Source: DATJPR01 sp963811705 (lineage in GTDB: Bacteria; Bacteroidota; Ignavibacteria; UBA10030; UBA6906). Taken from it: DNA of 64,000 nt. The DNA is taken from contig CAWESL010000002.1 in assembly GCA_963811705.1 (NCBI GenBank), positions 1-64,000 on the forward strand, given 5' to 3'. A model generated the notes under the pieces. It was not told where the DNA came from, did not search any database, and saw only the letters and a program-made list of their open reading frames with translations. Each line of letters starts with the position of its first letter. The first letter of the stretch is position 1. This document shows positions 42,873-51,127 of the stretch, in pieces. Position numbers and translations under genes: made by a program.

Positions 42873-43544
42873 CTATTCGGACTTGTCTTTGTCCCGGGGC
42901 CCGAGCTTTGCGAGACTCGCTGCCATGGCTGCGGCCGATGAGCGATCGACGCTGGCCGCGGCCTGGTTCTCCTTTTGTGCCTGCAAATACAATTCTCCGC
43001 GGAACACCCGCACAGAACGCGGCGCCTCGATGCCGAGTTTGACCTGGCCGTCCTTTACAGCGAGGACCCTCACGATAATCTGGTCGCCGATGCGGATGTC
43101 TTCATCCGTTTTTCTTGAGAGGACGAGCATGGGTAACCTCCCCCCCGTCCCGCCGGCTGCCGGAACCAGCGGAAATTGGAACGGCAGCGTTTCGTCGTCG
43201 AGGATGATCTGTTGCGCCTCATACGACCGGCGATCGATCACGATGGGGCTGCGCAGGTTGACCGTGGACTGTTCCACCTTGGCCTTGATCGCTGCCAGCA
43301 CCCAGATCTCCTTGTCTCGTCCGAGATGCCCCTCATACCCCGGGAGAATCATTCCGGGTTCGAGCATGGGAAAGCTCAGATCTTCGTGCTCAACGGAAAC
43401 CAGCCAGCGGAATGGCTCGGAGTCGACGTCGTGAACGATGATGTAGTTTTTGTACTGTTCGAATCCGAACAGTCCCTCGGCGAAATGAATGACCATTCGC
43501 TCGTCATAATCCAGCTCGCCGAATTGCCGGCTCACCCATTTCAT
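42873..43544 (-). CDS. FliW-CsrA fusion protein
   Basis: 223 residues, one uninterrupted frame. Residues 1-130 are FliW (FGELDYDERMVIHFAEGLFGF, FRWLVSVEHEDLSFPM, and YEAQQIILDDETLPFQFPL), the flagellar assembly factor that binds and inhibits CsrA. A Gly-rich linker (AAGGTGGRLP) leads to Met139 and a full CsrA (MLVLSRKTDEDIRIGDQIIV, LGIEAPRSVRVFRGELY) with both RNA-binding edges kept, then a 30-residue Ala/charged tail. In other bacteria the two are separate, often adjacent genes. Fusion would make the antagonist act in cis. Its ATG overlaps the upstream motB stop. Confidence 0.92.
   Translation of the reverse strand: MKWVSRQFGELDYDERMVIHFAEGLFGFEQYKNYIIVHDVDSEPFRWLVSVEHEDLSFPMLEPGMILPGYEGHLGRDKEIWVLAAIKAKVEQSTVNLRSPIVIDRRSYEAQQIILDDETLPFQFPLVPAAGGTGGRLPMLVLSRKTDEDIRIGDQIIVRVLAVKDGQVKLGIEAPRSVRVFRGELYLQAQKENQAAASVDRSSAAAMAASLAKLGPRDKDKSE
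43128..43146 (-). promoter_or_regulatory. Shine-Dalgarno site and ATG inside the FliW-CsrA linker
   Basis: On the - strand GGGGGGGAGG (43146-43137) is followed after 6 nt by ATG (43130-43128), codon 139, the native start of the CsrA part. This is as good as any ribosome binding site in the window and could yield a free 85-residue CsrA besides the fusion. It also contains GGA, the core of CsrA-binding sites, so self-repression is possible. Confidence 0.6.
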
Positions 43545-44290
43545 TGGCTCACCTCCTTATTGGTTGCCGAATCCGGCCGCGCACTTTCATTTCGGGCCGC
43601 CCCACTCCCGGTGAGGATAACAATGTCAACACGCCGGTTGCGGGCGCGGTTCTCCGGGGTATCGTTTGGCACCAGGGGACGGTATTCGGAAAATCCGACC
43701 ACTGAGACCCGTTCCGGATTGAGCCCGTGATGTTGGATCAGATAGTAACCGATGTTTACCGCTCGCGCCACGGAAAGATGCCAGTTCGAGGGGAAGAACG
43801 GCGTATTGATCGGGACATTATCCGTGTGCCCTTCGACGCGGATATCGTTGCTCAACCCGCGCAACACCGTTGCGAGAGAATCGAGCGCCACGAGCGACGT
43901 GCTGATGATCTCCGCACTGCCCGAGGCGAACAACATTTCTTCCATGATATGAACGGTAATCCCCCGTTCGTTGTAGGAAATGCTGATCGGGAGTTTCTTG
44001 TCTTCCAGGTGCATCGCCGAACCGAGTTCGTCGATGATCTTCTGTCGTTCCGCCTGGACCGAGGGAACAGGCGACTGGACAACGCCGCCGTGGCCGCTCA
44101 TGATGCCTTTGGGGCTGCCGAACACCCCTTCCATCGCGTTGACAAACTCCGCATATTTCCCGGCGTCGATTTTCGACATCGCATACAGAATCACGAAGAG
44201 CCCGAGCAAGAGTGTGATCAGGTCCGAATACGTGAGAAGCCAGCGCTCCTCATTATCATGACCCTCTTGGTGTCGGCCCTTCCGTTTCAT
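43541..44290 (-). CDS. motB: Flagellar stator protein MotB (second pair)
   Basis: 249 residues. The N-terminal helix WLLTYSDLITLLLGLFVILYAMS has D23 as ion-binding residue; the OmpA-like part has IRVEGHTDNVPIN, WHLSVARAVNIGYYL and NRRVDIVIL. The start of the helix is like Bacillus MotB/MotS, different from the first MotB in the operon. Overlaps motA by 4 nt and fliW-csrA by 4 nt. Confidence 0.93.
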   Translation of the reverse strand: MKRKGRHQEGHDNEERWLLTYSDLITLLLGLFVILYAMSKIDAGKYAEFVNAMEGVFGSPKGIMSGHGGVVQSPVPSVQAERQKIIDELGSAMHLEDKKLPISISYNERGITVHIMEEMLFASGSAEIISTSLVALDSLATVLRGLSNDIRVEGHTDNVPINTPFFPSNWHLSVARAVNIGYYLIQHHGLNPERVSVVGFSEYRPLVPNDTPENRARNRRVDIVILTGSGAARNESARPDSATNKEVSQ

Positions 44291-45069
44291 TTTGCATCCA
44301 CTTCCTGCTCACTTGCGGGCAGCATGCTGTTCAGTCGTGCCTTGATCACGGAGGGGATTTCCCCGGCCTGGATGGAGAGGATCCCTTCCGTAATCATGTC
44401 CATGAAGATGAATTCTTCATGATGGATATGTTTGAGTTTGTCCGCGAGAGGGAGCCACACGATATTCGCCATGAAGACGCCCCACAGCGTTGCGATGAAG
44501 GCCGACGCGATATGGCGGATAAGCGTATTGGCATCATCCCCCGCGGCGGCGAGCGTCGAGATCAGTCCCATCACCGTCCCGATAATGCCCATGGTCGGCG
44601 AATACCCGCCCATCTTCTGGAAGATGTTCGCAGATCGCGTATGGCGCTCTTCGATATACGACACCTCGGTCTCCGCGAGGGAGCGGAGAATTTCGGGCTC
44701 GGTCCCGTCGATCGCGAAGCGGAGGATCTTTTTCAGAAAGGGGTTTTCGATCTTGGGCAGTTCACGTTCCAGCGCGAGCAACCCTTCCTTTCGGGCAATC
44801 GTGGAATAGCGGACGATGCTGTCGATCGTCTCCTTCACTTCATACCGCGGGGGCATCAGGGCCAGCACCAGCATCTTGCCGACCCCGAGGAAGTTCTTCA
44901 GCGAGGTGCCGATCATCGCCGCCGCAAACGTTCCGACGAACACAATCGTCATCGCGGGGAGCAGGATCAGCGCGCCGATCTTCCCGCCTTCCAGCAGGAA
45001 GGATCCGAACACCGCCAGAAATCCAAGCCCCAGACCGCCGGCGGTCGTGATGTCAAACGACTTGCGCAT
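44287..45069 (-). CDS. motA: Flagellar stator protein MotA (second pair)
   Basis: 260 residues with four membrane helices, e.g. GGLGLGFLAVFGSFLLEGG, LILLPAMTIVFVGTFAAAMI and GYSPTMGIIGTVMGLISTLA. Shorter than the first MotA and of the MotP/Bacillus style. With the second MotB it forms an independent stator, perhaps using a different ion. Confidence 0.93.
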   Translation of the reverse strand: MRKSFDITTAGGLGLGFLAVFGSFLLEGGKIGALILLPAMTIVFVGTFAAAMIGTSLKNFLGVGKMLVLALMPPRYEVKETIDSIVRYSTIARKEGLLALERELPKIENPFLKKILRFAIDGTEPEILRSLAETEVSYIEERHTRSANIFQKMGGYSPTMGIIGTVMGLISTLAAAGDDANTLIRHIASAFIATLWGVFMANIVWLPLADKLKHIHHEEFIFMDMITEGILSIQAGEIPSVIKARLNSMLPASEQEVDAK

Positions 45070-45071
45070 GG

Positions 45072-45968
45072 CTATTTCAGAAAATCAATCAACGATTTTT
45101 GAAGCACTTGAGCGCCCGTACTCAACGCAGCATCAAGCATGGTTTCCTGGTTCTTCAGATTCAGCGTCGCCTCGGCCACATCGGTATCGCGAATGGACGA
45201 CATCAACGTCTGAAGCTGGGTCTTCTGGTCGCCGAGGTGAATTTCGGTCGCTGTGAGACTCTGCGAAAACGAGCCGATCTTCCCCGCAGTTTGATTGACA
45301 AGATTCGCGGCCGATTTGACCGCTGCGACATCTGCCGTCGACGGGAGGTTCCCCGCCTGCAGACTGTCTCGGACTCGGGCCAGCAAATCGAACAGGCCCG
45401 TGCCTCCGAACGCCTCGCCGCCCGAGACGCTCACCTGTTGGGTCGCCCCGTCGCCCACGGCATACGTGATCGCATTGCTGTTTCCCTGGTACGTCACGGT
45501 GGTCGTGGGCGGCGGACCCGGATTCGTCACGAACTGATACGGCGAGGCCGTTGTCTCCGTTCCACCGAAGATGGCCTTGCCGTTGAATTGCGTGTTGGCG
45601 ATGCTCACGGCCTCCTGGATGATCTGATCCACCTGATTGCCGTAGGTGATCATCGAGGAGGTCTGTTGACCGTCTTGCGCTTGCACCGTGATTTCCTGGA
45701 CCTGGGATAAGAGGGAGTTGATGCTGTCCAACGCCCCCGCAGTGCTGTCAACAAATCCATGCGCATCCGTCACGTTGCTCTGATACTGATCGTTTCTGTC
45801 AAGGGCGGCTTGCATGCGCATGATCGTGCTCGACGCGGATGGGTCGTCCGATACTTTCTGGATGCGGATTCCCGATGCCAACTGGCCCTGCAATTCGACG
45901 ATTTTCGTGCGCGTGTTGTTGACGGCGTTCAGAAAATCATTGGCGATACGACCCTCGGTTACTCTCAT
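45072..45968 (-). CDS. flgL: Flagellar hook-associated protein 3
   Basis: 298 residues. Flagellin-type helices at both ends: RIANDFLNAVNNTRTKIVELQGQLASG with DDPSASSTIMRMQ, and the C-terminal ATLNLKNQETMLDAALSTGAQVLQKSLIDFLK. The middle is short. It joins hook (via FlgK) to filament. ATG overlaps the flgK stop. Confidence 0.93.
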   Translation of the reverse strand: MRVTEGRIANDFLNAVNNTRTKIVELQGQLASGIRIQKVSDDPSASSTIMRMQAALDRNDQYQSNVTDAHGFVDSTAGALDSINSLLSQVQEITVQAQDGQQTSSMITYGNQVDQIIQEAVSIANTQFNGKAIFGGTETTASPYQFVTNPGPPPTTTVTYQGNSNAITYAVGDGATQQVSVSGGEAFGGTGLFDLLARVRDSLQAGNLPSTADVAAVKSAANLVNQTAGKIGSFSQSLTATEIHLGDQKTQLQTLMSSIRDTDVAEATLNLKNQETMLDAALSTGAQVLQKSLIDFLK

Positions 45969-47338
45969 GATGTCACCATTGTGATTACTGTTTGCATCAT
46001 TTCATTGGCCGTGTTTACCAGTCGCGCCGCAGCATCGTAGGCGCGCTGATACTGTATCAGATTCGTCATCTCTTCATCGAGTGAGACACCCGATACCGAC
46101 GTCCGCTGGTTCTCCAGTTGCGTGAGCACCAGTTGCTGAGCATTGGCGGTTCCCTCGACGCTGTTGATGTCCGATCCGACGCCGCTCGCCAACGCACTGT
46201 AGAATTGCGATGCGGTGACGGTATTGCCGTTGAGAATCTTGTCATTCGCAGCGTTTGCGATCGAAAGGGCGATGCTATTGTCGCCCGGCGATCCGTCCTT
46301 TGACGCGGCAACAAGGTTGGGATCCGACGCGACGGCCGAGTCCACGCTGATGTCGGCCGCTCCCGTTCCCGAGAAGAAGTTCACGCCGGTCGAGGGGGGA
46401 GTCCCGAGGCCGTACCCGCCGCTGTGCAGGGCGTTCACTCTGTCGATCAACGCGCCGGCCAATTGATCAAGTTTGCTGAGGTATCCCGGGAGCGTCGTAT
46501 TGAACAGCGTCAGATCGCCGCCGAGCTCGCCTCCCGTGACGGAAAGTTGGATCTTGTCGGTGGCGGTGACAATTTGCATCGTCCCGCCCACTTGTTGCGC
46601 CGCAATCGCGATCGCTCCGCTCCGCGACGTCAGGGTCATTCCCCCGATGGATACCAGCGCGGCTCCCCCCGAATCCTTCACCACGGAAATGTTTGCGAGC
46701 TTCGAGAGGTCATCCAGTTTCAGGTCGCGTTGATCCTGAAGATCACTTGGATCCCCCCCGGCGGCAGCGGCGTTGATAATCTGGGAGTTGAGATCGCCGA
46801 TTTGCGCCGTCAGCTGGTTGATGCTCGCAATCTTGGTGCTGATGTCATCGTTGAGCGAATCGTGGGTTTGCGTCAGTTCAGTGTGCAGGCGTTGAAACGA
46901 CTGCGCGAGCAGGGTGCCATCTTGGATCACACTGTTCCGCGACGAGCTGTCCTCAGGATGAGTCGAGAGGGTCTGCCAGGAATTGAAGAACTGCGTCAAC
47001 ATCGAGCTGAGTCCGGCATCGGAAGGCTCGTTGAAGCTCGCCTCCACCTGGCTGAGAACGCCCTGCTGCGTCGTGGCCGCGCTGCTGGTTCCGTTGGAAT
47101 ACCGGATCTGTCCGTCGAGATAGCTGTCACGCAGGCGTCCAATCGACTGCGCTTCCACGCCGGTCCCGAGATACCCGTACCGCTCCCAGAGCGCCGGCGT
47201 GGCGGCAAAACTCACCCGCTGGCGGGAATACCCTTCAGTGGAGGCGTTCGAGATGTTGTGGCTGGTCACGTTGATCCCGATCTGCTGGCTCATCAACGCC
47301 CGGCGCGCAGTTTCGAGTATGAGCGACAGTCCTGACAT
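45965..47338 (-). CDS. flgK: Flagellar hook-associated protein 1
   Basis: 457 residues. N-terminal rod-like motif SQQIGINVTSHNISNASTEGYSRQRV and C-terminal GVSLDEEMTNLIQYQRAYDAAARLVNTANEMMQTVI, the paired helices of FlgK. First component of the hook-filament junction, exported by the type III system. Ends overlapping flgL. Confidence 0.95.
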   Translation of the reverse strand: MSGLSLILETARRALMSQQIGINVTSHNISNASTEGYSRQRVSFAATPALWERYGYLGTGVEAQSIGRLRDSYLDGQIRYSNGTSSAATTQQGVLSQVEASFNEPSDAGLSSMLTQFFNSWQTLSTHPEDSSSRNSVIQDGTLLAQSFQRLHTELTQTHDSLNDDISTKIASINQLTAQIGDLNSQIINAAAAGGDPSDLQDQRDLKLDDLSKLANISVVKDSGGAALVSIGGMTLTSRSGAIAIAAQQVGGTMQIVTATDKIQLSVTGGELGGDLTLFNTTLPGYLSKLDQLAGALIDRVNALHSGGYGLGTPPSTGVNFFSGTGAADISVDSAVASDPNLVAASKDGSPGDNSIALSIANAANDKILNGNTVTASQFYSALASGVGSDINSVEGTANAQQLVLTQLENQRTSVSGVSLDEEMTNLIQYQRAYDAAARLVNTANEMMQTVITMVTS

Positions 47339-47341
47339 GGT

Positions 47342-47770
47342 TCAGATCCTTTCGTCGACAAGCTTGCGGCGATGATCGTTGGTCACGATCCTCAGGGTTT
47401 CCTGAACGAATCGTTGGGCGCTGGTGAGCAGGGCCGTATTTAGAGCATTCAACTCTGCAATCGCGCTGGCGGACTGCTGCATGCGCGCCGCCAATCCCTT
47501 GACGATGGTTCGATCGTTTTCGGGAAGCCGGCCGAGGACATCCGTGAGCGATCCGCGTTCCGGGCTCAACTCCGCGACGCAGCGCAGGCGTTCCGATTCC
47601 AGATCGTGGAAGGGATGCAGGAGTTCCTCTTCGCGCGCCGTGCAACGCTCGAGGTCGGATCCGTTGGAGTTCAACAGTGCCGTCTGCGTGTCGCCCAGAA
47701 CCTGGGTGATCGCGTCCATGAGGTCAGCCTGCGCGGTCATGATATGACACAGTTGTTCACTCGTTGTCAT
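47342..47770 (-). CDS. flgN: FlgN-like flagellar export chaperone
   Basis: 142 residues from ATG 47770 (a GTG three codons upstream is also possible). Helical, Q/E/R-rich protein of the size and position of FlgN, with coiled-coil helices at about 10-60 and 85-125. FlgN escorts FlgK and FlgL to the export gate, and both genes follow directly. Sequence is weakly conserved in the family, so part of the call rests on context. It overlaps the end of the flgJ-like gene. Confidence 0.75.
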   Translation of the reverse strand: MTTSEQLCHIMTAQADLMDAITQVLGDTQTALLNSNGSDLERCTAREEELLHPFHDLESERLRCVAELSPERGSLTDVLGRLPENDRTIVKGLAARMQQSASAIAELNALNTALLTSAQRFVQETLRIVTNDHRRKLVDERI

Positions 47771-48719
47771 TGCCGTCACCCTCGAGTTGTTTGAAGTGTT
47801 GGATGTATTGCTTTACCTTCTGCACATACTCCTTTGTTTCTTTGAACGGGGGGATCCCGCCGTGCTTTTCGACGGCGCCCGGTCCGGCATTGTACGACGC
47901 GAGCGCGGTATCGACATCTCCTCCGAACCGGTTGAGCAGCTGCTGGAGATACTTCGCACCACCAAGGATGTTCTCACGCGGGTCCCAGACATTGCGTACA
48001 CCCAGATCAGCGGCCGTGGAATCGATCAGCTGCATCAATCCTTTGGCGTTCTTGGACGACCGGGCTTTCGCGTTCCCGCCCGATTCGCTCGCGATTACGG
48101 CGCGGAGAAGGTCGGGATCGAGACTGTGCTTTTCCGCTGCCTCGAGGATCGCCGGTTCGTAGGGCGTCAACTTCTGCCCTATCGTGTCCTGCCGATGGCG
48201 GGGGGATGCAGGCGGCGGAGGCTGCGGAACGACTTCTGCCTGCGATCCGCCTGTCGTTTTCCCGGCGGGCGCGGGCGGGGGAACCCCGGCCCCGGGAGTC
48301 ACGGACGAGGCGGGAGTCGTCGTTCCCTCCGCCTTTGTGCTTTGCGGCTGCACGGGGAGCGGGGCCAGCGGCGCGATGTCTCCCGCGGGCGCCTTCGGCG
48401 CCTGAATCGTCGAACCCGAACGGGGAAGCGATTCTCCCGTCATCTTCCGGTACAGCATCTCTGCAATTCCCACACTGCTGTTCTTTGACATCTGGCGCGA
48501 CAATTCCATGTCGAACAACCCGTCCATCATGTCTCCGCCGAATCCCTCCCCGAAGAGTTCGTCCGACGACGAGGTCGTCCCGCGCATGCTCTTGAGCATG
48601 TAGCTCACGAACAGCGCCTCAAAATCCCGCACCGCCGACTGAAGTTTCACCTTCGAACGATCAGAAGGACTCTCCGCCGCCGCGGGAACAAGGTTCGCTA
48701 TGGGGCCTGTAGACGCCAT
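47757..48719 (-). CDS. flgJ: FlgJ-type rod protein fused to a lytic transglycosylase
   Basis: 320 residues. Residues 25-95 are the rod-binding domain (RDFEALFVSYMLKSMRGT, then GFGGDMMDGLFDMELSRQMSK, GIAEMLYRKM). A Pro-rich linker (105-175) leads to an SLT-type transglycosylase domain with catalytic E212 in AVIASESGG, GLMQLIDSTAADLG and ALASYNAGPGAVEKHGG. In E. coli/Salmonella FlgJ the second domain is a glucosaminidase. This one is of goose-lysozyme-like fold. It opens the peptidoglycan for the rod. Confidence 0.92.
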   Translation of the reverse strand: MASTGPIANLVPAAAESPSDRSKVKLQSAVRDFEALFVSYMLKSMRGTTSSSDELFGEGFGGDMMDGLFDMELSRQMSKNSSVGIAEMLYRKMTGESLPRSGSTIQAPKAPAGDIAPLAPLPVQPQSTKAEGTTTPASSVTPGAGVPPPAPAGKTTGGSQAEVVPQPPPPASPRHRQDTIGQKLTPYEPAILEAAEKHSLDPDLLRAVIASESGGNAKARSSKNAKGLMQLIDSTAADLGVRNVWDPRENILGGAKYLQQLLNRFGGDVDTALASYNAGPGAVEKHGGIPPFKETKEYVQKVKQYIQHFKQLEGDGNDNE

Positions 48720-49825
48720 TAGATAATGATCAATTCCGCTTTCAGCGCTCCCGCTTCCTTGAGCGCCTGGAAAATGGCAATGATGTCGCGCGGCGCTACT
48801 TTGAGCGAGTTCAGCGCCTTCGCCACATCCTGGACTGTCGACACGCCGTTGATCGCGACAACGCTCGTTGAATCCTCCCCGGCCGCGACCCGCGTCAGTT
48901 GCGTTGTGACGGTCTGTCCCTGGGAGAAAGGATTCGGCTGTGATACCACGGGGACCGACTCGATCTCGATGTTCAGACCGCCATGCGAAATCGCCACCGG
49001 GAGAATGGAGACATTCCCACCGATGACCACCGTTCCCGTGCGCTCGTTGACGATCACCCGCGCGATGACGTCGGGGGTGATTTCGATCAGTTCGACTGCA
49101 GAAATGAAATCCACGAGCTTCCCCTCCGCCTGGGACTGCGAGGGGACATTCACACGCACCGAGGAGCCATCCAGCGCATGTGCAGCCCCGGTGCCAAACT
49201 TTGTGTTGATCGCTTCCGCAATCCGGCTCGCTGTCGTGTAGTCCGATTGAAAGAGCACGACCGCAATGGTCGAGTCGGGTTTCAGTCCGGAAGACATCGA
49301 CTTCTCCAGGATTGCGCCACTGGGGATACGGCCTGCGGCTGTATGGTTCCGGCGGACTTCGTTGCCGTTCTGCCGGACGCTTATTCCGCCGACAGAGAGC
49401 GGTCCCTGGGCCATTGCATACACCGTCCCATCGACGACCGAGAGCGGCGTCAGGAGAAGCGTCCCGCCCTGCAGGCTTGTCGCGTCACCCATCGATGAGA
49501 CAATCACGTCACACGTCGCTCCTTCTTTAGCCGATCCCTCGACCGAGGCCGTCACCATGACCGCCGCCGCGTTACGAAGCCGGAGGTCCGTCTGCGGCAC
49601 GGTGATGCCGAACCGTTTCAGCATGCTCGAAACCGATTGCAGAGTAAACGTCGAGCGCTGGGTATCGCCTGTGCCGTTGAGCCCCACGACAAGGCCGTAG
49701 CCGATCACCTGCTGCGTCCGTGTCGGTTCCACCGAGGCCACGTCCTTGATCCGCGTTGCGCCAAACGCTGCCACGCTTCCCAGCATCACGACAACCGCGA
49801 CTTCACGCAACCACATTCGTCTCAT
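48719..49825 (-). CDS. flgI: Flagellar P-ring protein
   Basis: 368 residues with a signal peptide (VAVVVMLGSVAAFGA). Conserved: TRIKDVASVEPTRTQQVIGYGLVVGLNGTGD, LRLRNAAAVMVTA and the final LKVAPRDIIAIFQALKEAGAL. It forms the periplasmic ring around the rod. Its stop shares a base with the next ATG. Confidence 0.96.
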   Translation of the reverse strand: MRRMWLREVAVVVMLGSVAAFGATRIKDVASVEPTRTQQVIGYGLVVGLNGTGDTQRSTFTLQSVSSMLKRFGITVPQTDLRLRNAAAVMVTASVEGSAKEGATCDVIVSSMGDATSLQGGTLLLTPLSVVDGTVYAMAQGPLSVGGISVRQNGNEVRRNHTAAGRIPSGAILEKSMSSGLKPDSTIAVVLFQSDYTTASRIAEAINTKFGTGAAHALDGSSVRVNVPSQSQAEGKLVDFISAVELIEITPDVIARVIVNERTGTVVIGGNVSILPVAISHGGLNIEIESVPVVSQPNPFSQGQTVTTQLTRVAAGEDSTSVVAINGVSTVQDVAKALNSLKVAPRDIIAIFQALKEAGALKAELIII

Positions 49826-49837
49826 GGTCCCCTCGTC

Positions 49838-50413
49838 CTAAAAGAGCCAGTGCAAAAGTTTTGTGATCCAGCCCGGACCCTGGGCGCGCGACACGATGCC
49901 GTTCCCTTCGAACGAGATCCGCGCGTCGGCGATGCTGTACGAATACACGCTGTTGTCGGACGCGATATCCGACGGCCGTACCAGCCCCGAGATTCTGATT
50001 GTTTGTTCTTCTCCGTTCACGGTGATGGTCCGCGTTCCGTTGATCCAGAGATTGCCGTTCGCGAAGACCGAATCGATTTTCGCGCTCAGTTTGGCGCGGA
50101 TGTTCCCGTTCGTCGATGTCCCGCCCTCTCCTTTGAAGCTGTTGCCGGTACCGACGCCGAGCCCGACCTGCGGAAGATTCGACGTTCCGGTCTGACCCGA
50201 TGCGTTGAACGAAATATTGCTTTCGCGCGACGACGTCGTCTTGGCATCGTTTGACGCGGTCGACGTTTCCACCACGAGAATCGTGATCGCATCACCCACG
50301 CGCGTCGCCTTCTGGTCCGCGAACAATGATCGTGCCGCGTTTGCCCGCATATCCTGAGACTGCGCCACCGCGCCCAGCGTGACCGTCAGAAGAATCAGCA
50401 TCACCTTTTTCAT
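49838..50413 (-). CDS. flgH: Flagellar L-ring protein (no lipobox)
   Basis: 191 residues from ATG 50413 (MKKVMLILLTVTLGAVAQSQ). FlgH features: ARSLFADQKATRVGDAITILVVE, GEGGTSTNGNIRAKLSAKI and VRPSDIASDNSVYSYSIADARISFEGNG. In Proteobacteria it is a lipoprotein; the signal here has no Cys, so the L ring is not lipid-anchored. The next ring gene follows after 12 nt. Confidence 0.93.
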   Translation of the reverse strand: MKKVMLILLTVTLGAVAQSQDMRANAARSLFADQKATRVGDAITILVVETSTASNDAKTTSSRESNISFNASGQTGTSNLPQVGLGVGTGNSFKGEGGTSTNGNIRAKLSAKIDSVFANGNLWINGTRTITVNGEEQTIRISGLVRPSDIASDNSVYSYSIADARISFEGNGIVSRAQGPGWITKLLHWLF

Positions 50414-50442
50414 AGCGTTCGTTCCCAAGAGAGACTTCGATC

Positions 50443-51123
50443 CTACTCTGCTTCCCGTTCGACCGTGTTCGCATCAATGACCCTGCCGCGGAACCGGAGA
50501 TGGCCGCCGTTCTGCTGGACGGTAATCACCGCGCCGGTCCTGCCGTCCTCCCGGGCGATTGCGGAGACGGAGACCCGGACTCCATTCGCCCGCGTCAGCA
50601 GCGTCACCGGATCTCCTGCGCGGACGGTCGGTTCCGGTTCTAACATTCCCGCGCACAGGACAGCGCCTTCCTGAATAATCCGTTGCGTCCGGACTCTCCC
50701 CGGTGAGAATCCTGCACGGAGATAGTCTTCCGGGAGATGTGTCGTTTCCACCCGGCTCAGGGCGATATCGTTTTTCGAAAGACCAGCGTGTCGCTCGAGC
50801 CGGTGCGCCGCAGTATAGGCCTCCGCAAACGTCCGTACCGTGCACGAAACCGGAACGCGTTTCATTCCGGTGCCCGGATCCCCGAGGTCCACCATGACCA
50901 CCAGATGTCCACCCCACCGCCCGATGGGAAGCGGTTCGACGAAAATCGTCCCGGCGTCTGTGGACGGCACGAGGCGCGGGAAGCGGATTGATTCGATCAC
51001 GACTTCCTCGCCCATCGCCTTCGCGCGATCGACGATCGCCGTCCGAACGGCTTCGCCCAGTGCCGTTGAATCTGTTTTCCCCGGCCCCAGGAAGAGGAGA
51101 CCGACGATGATCGTAAGGACCAT
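50443..51123 (-). CDS. flgA: FlgA, P-ring assembly chaperone
   Basis: 226 residues with an N-terminal hydrophobic signal (MVLTIIVGLLFLG). The C-terminal SAF/beta-clip part has LPEDYLRAGFSPGRVRTQRIIQEGAVLCAGMLEPEPTVRAGDPVTLLT and the final FRGRVIDANTVE, as in FlgA, which holds FlgI subunits in the periplasm. N-terminal half weakly conserved. Four nt after flgG. Confidence 0.85.
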   Translation of the reverse strand: MVLTIIVGLLFLGPGKTDSTALGEAVRTAIVDRAKAMGEEVVIESIRFPRLVPSTDAGTIFVEPLPIGRWGGHLVVMVDLGDPGTGMKRVPVSCTVRTFAEAYTAAHRLERHAGLSKNDIALSRVETTHLPEDYLRAGFSPGRVRTQRIIQEGAVLCAGMLEPEPTVRAGDPVTLLTRANGVRVSVSAIAREDGRTGAVITVQQNGGHLRFRGRVIDANTVEREAE

Positions 51124-51127
51124 GGGC

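Noticed and set aside
47342..47779. This small gene as FlgM anti-sigma factor
   Set aside because: It is too long and coiled; position before flgK/flgL and lack of the C-terminal FlgM sigma-binding motif favour FlgN.
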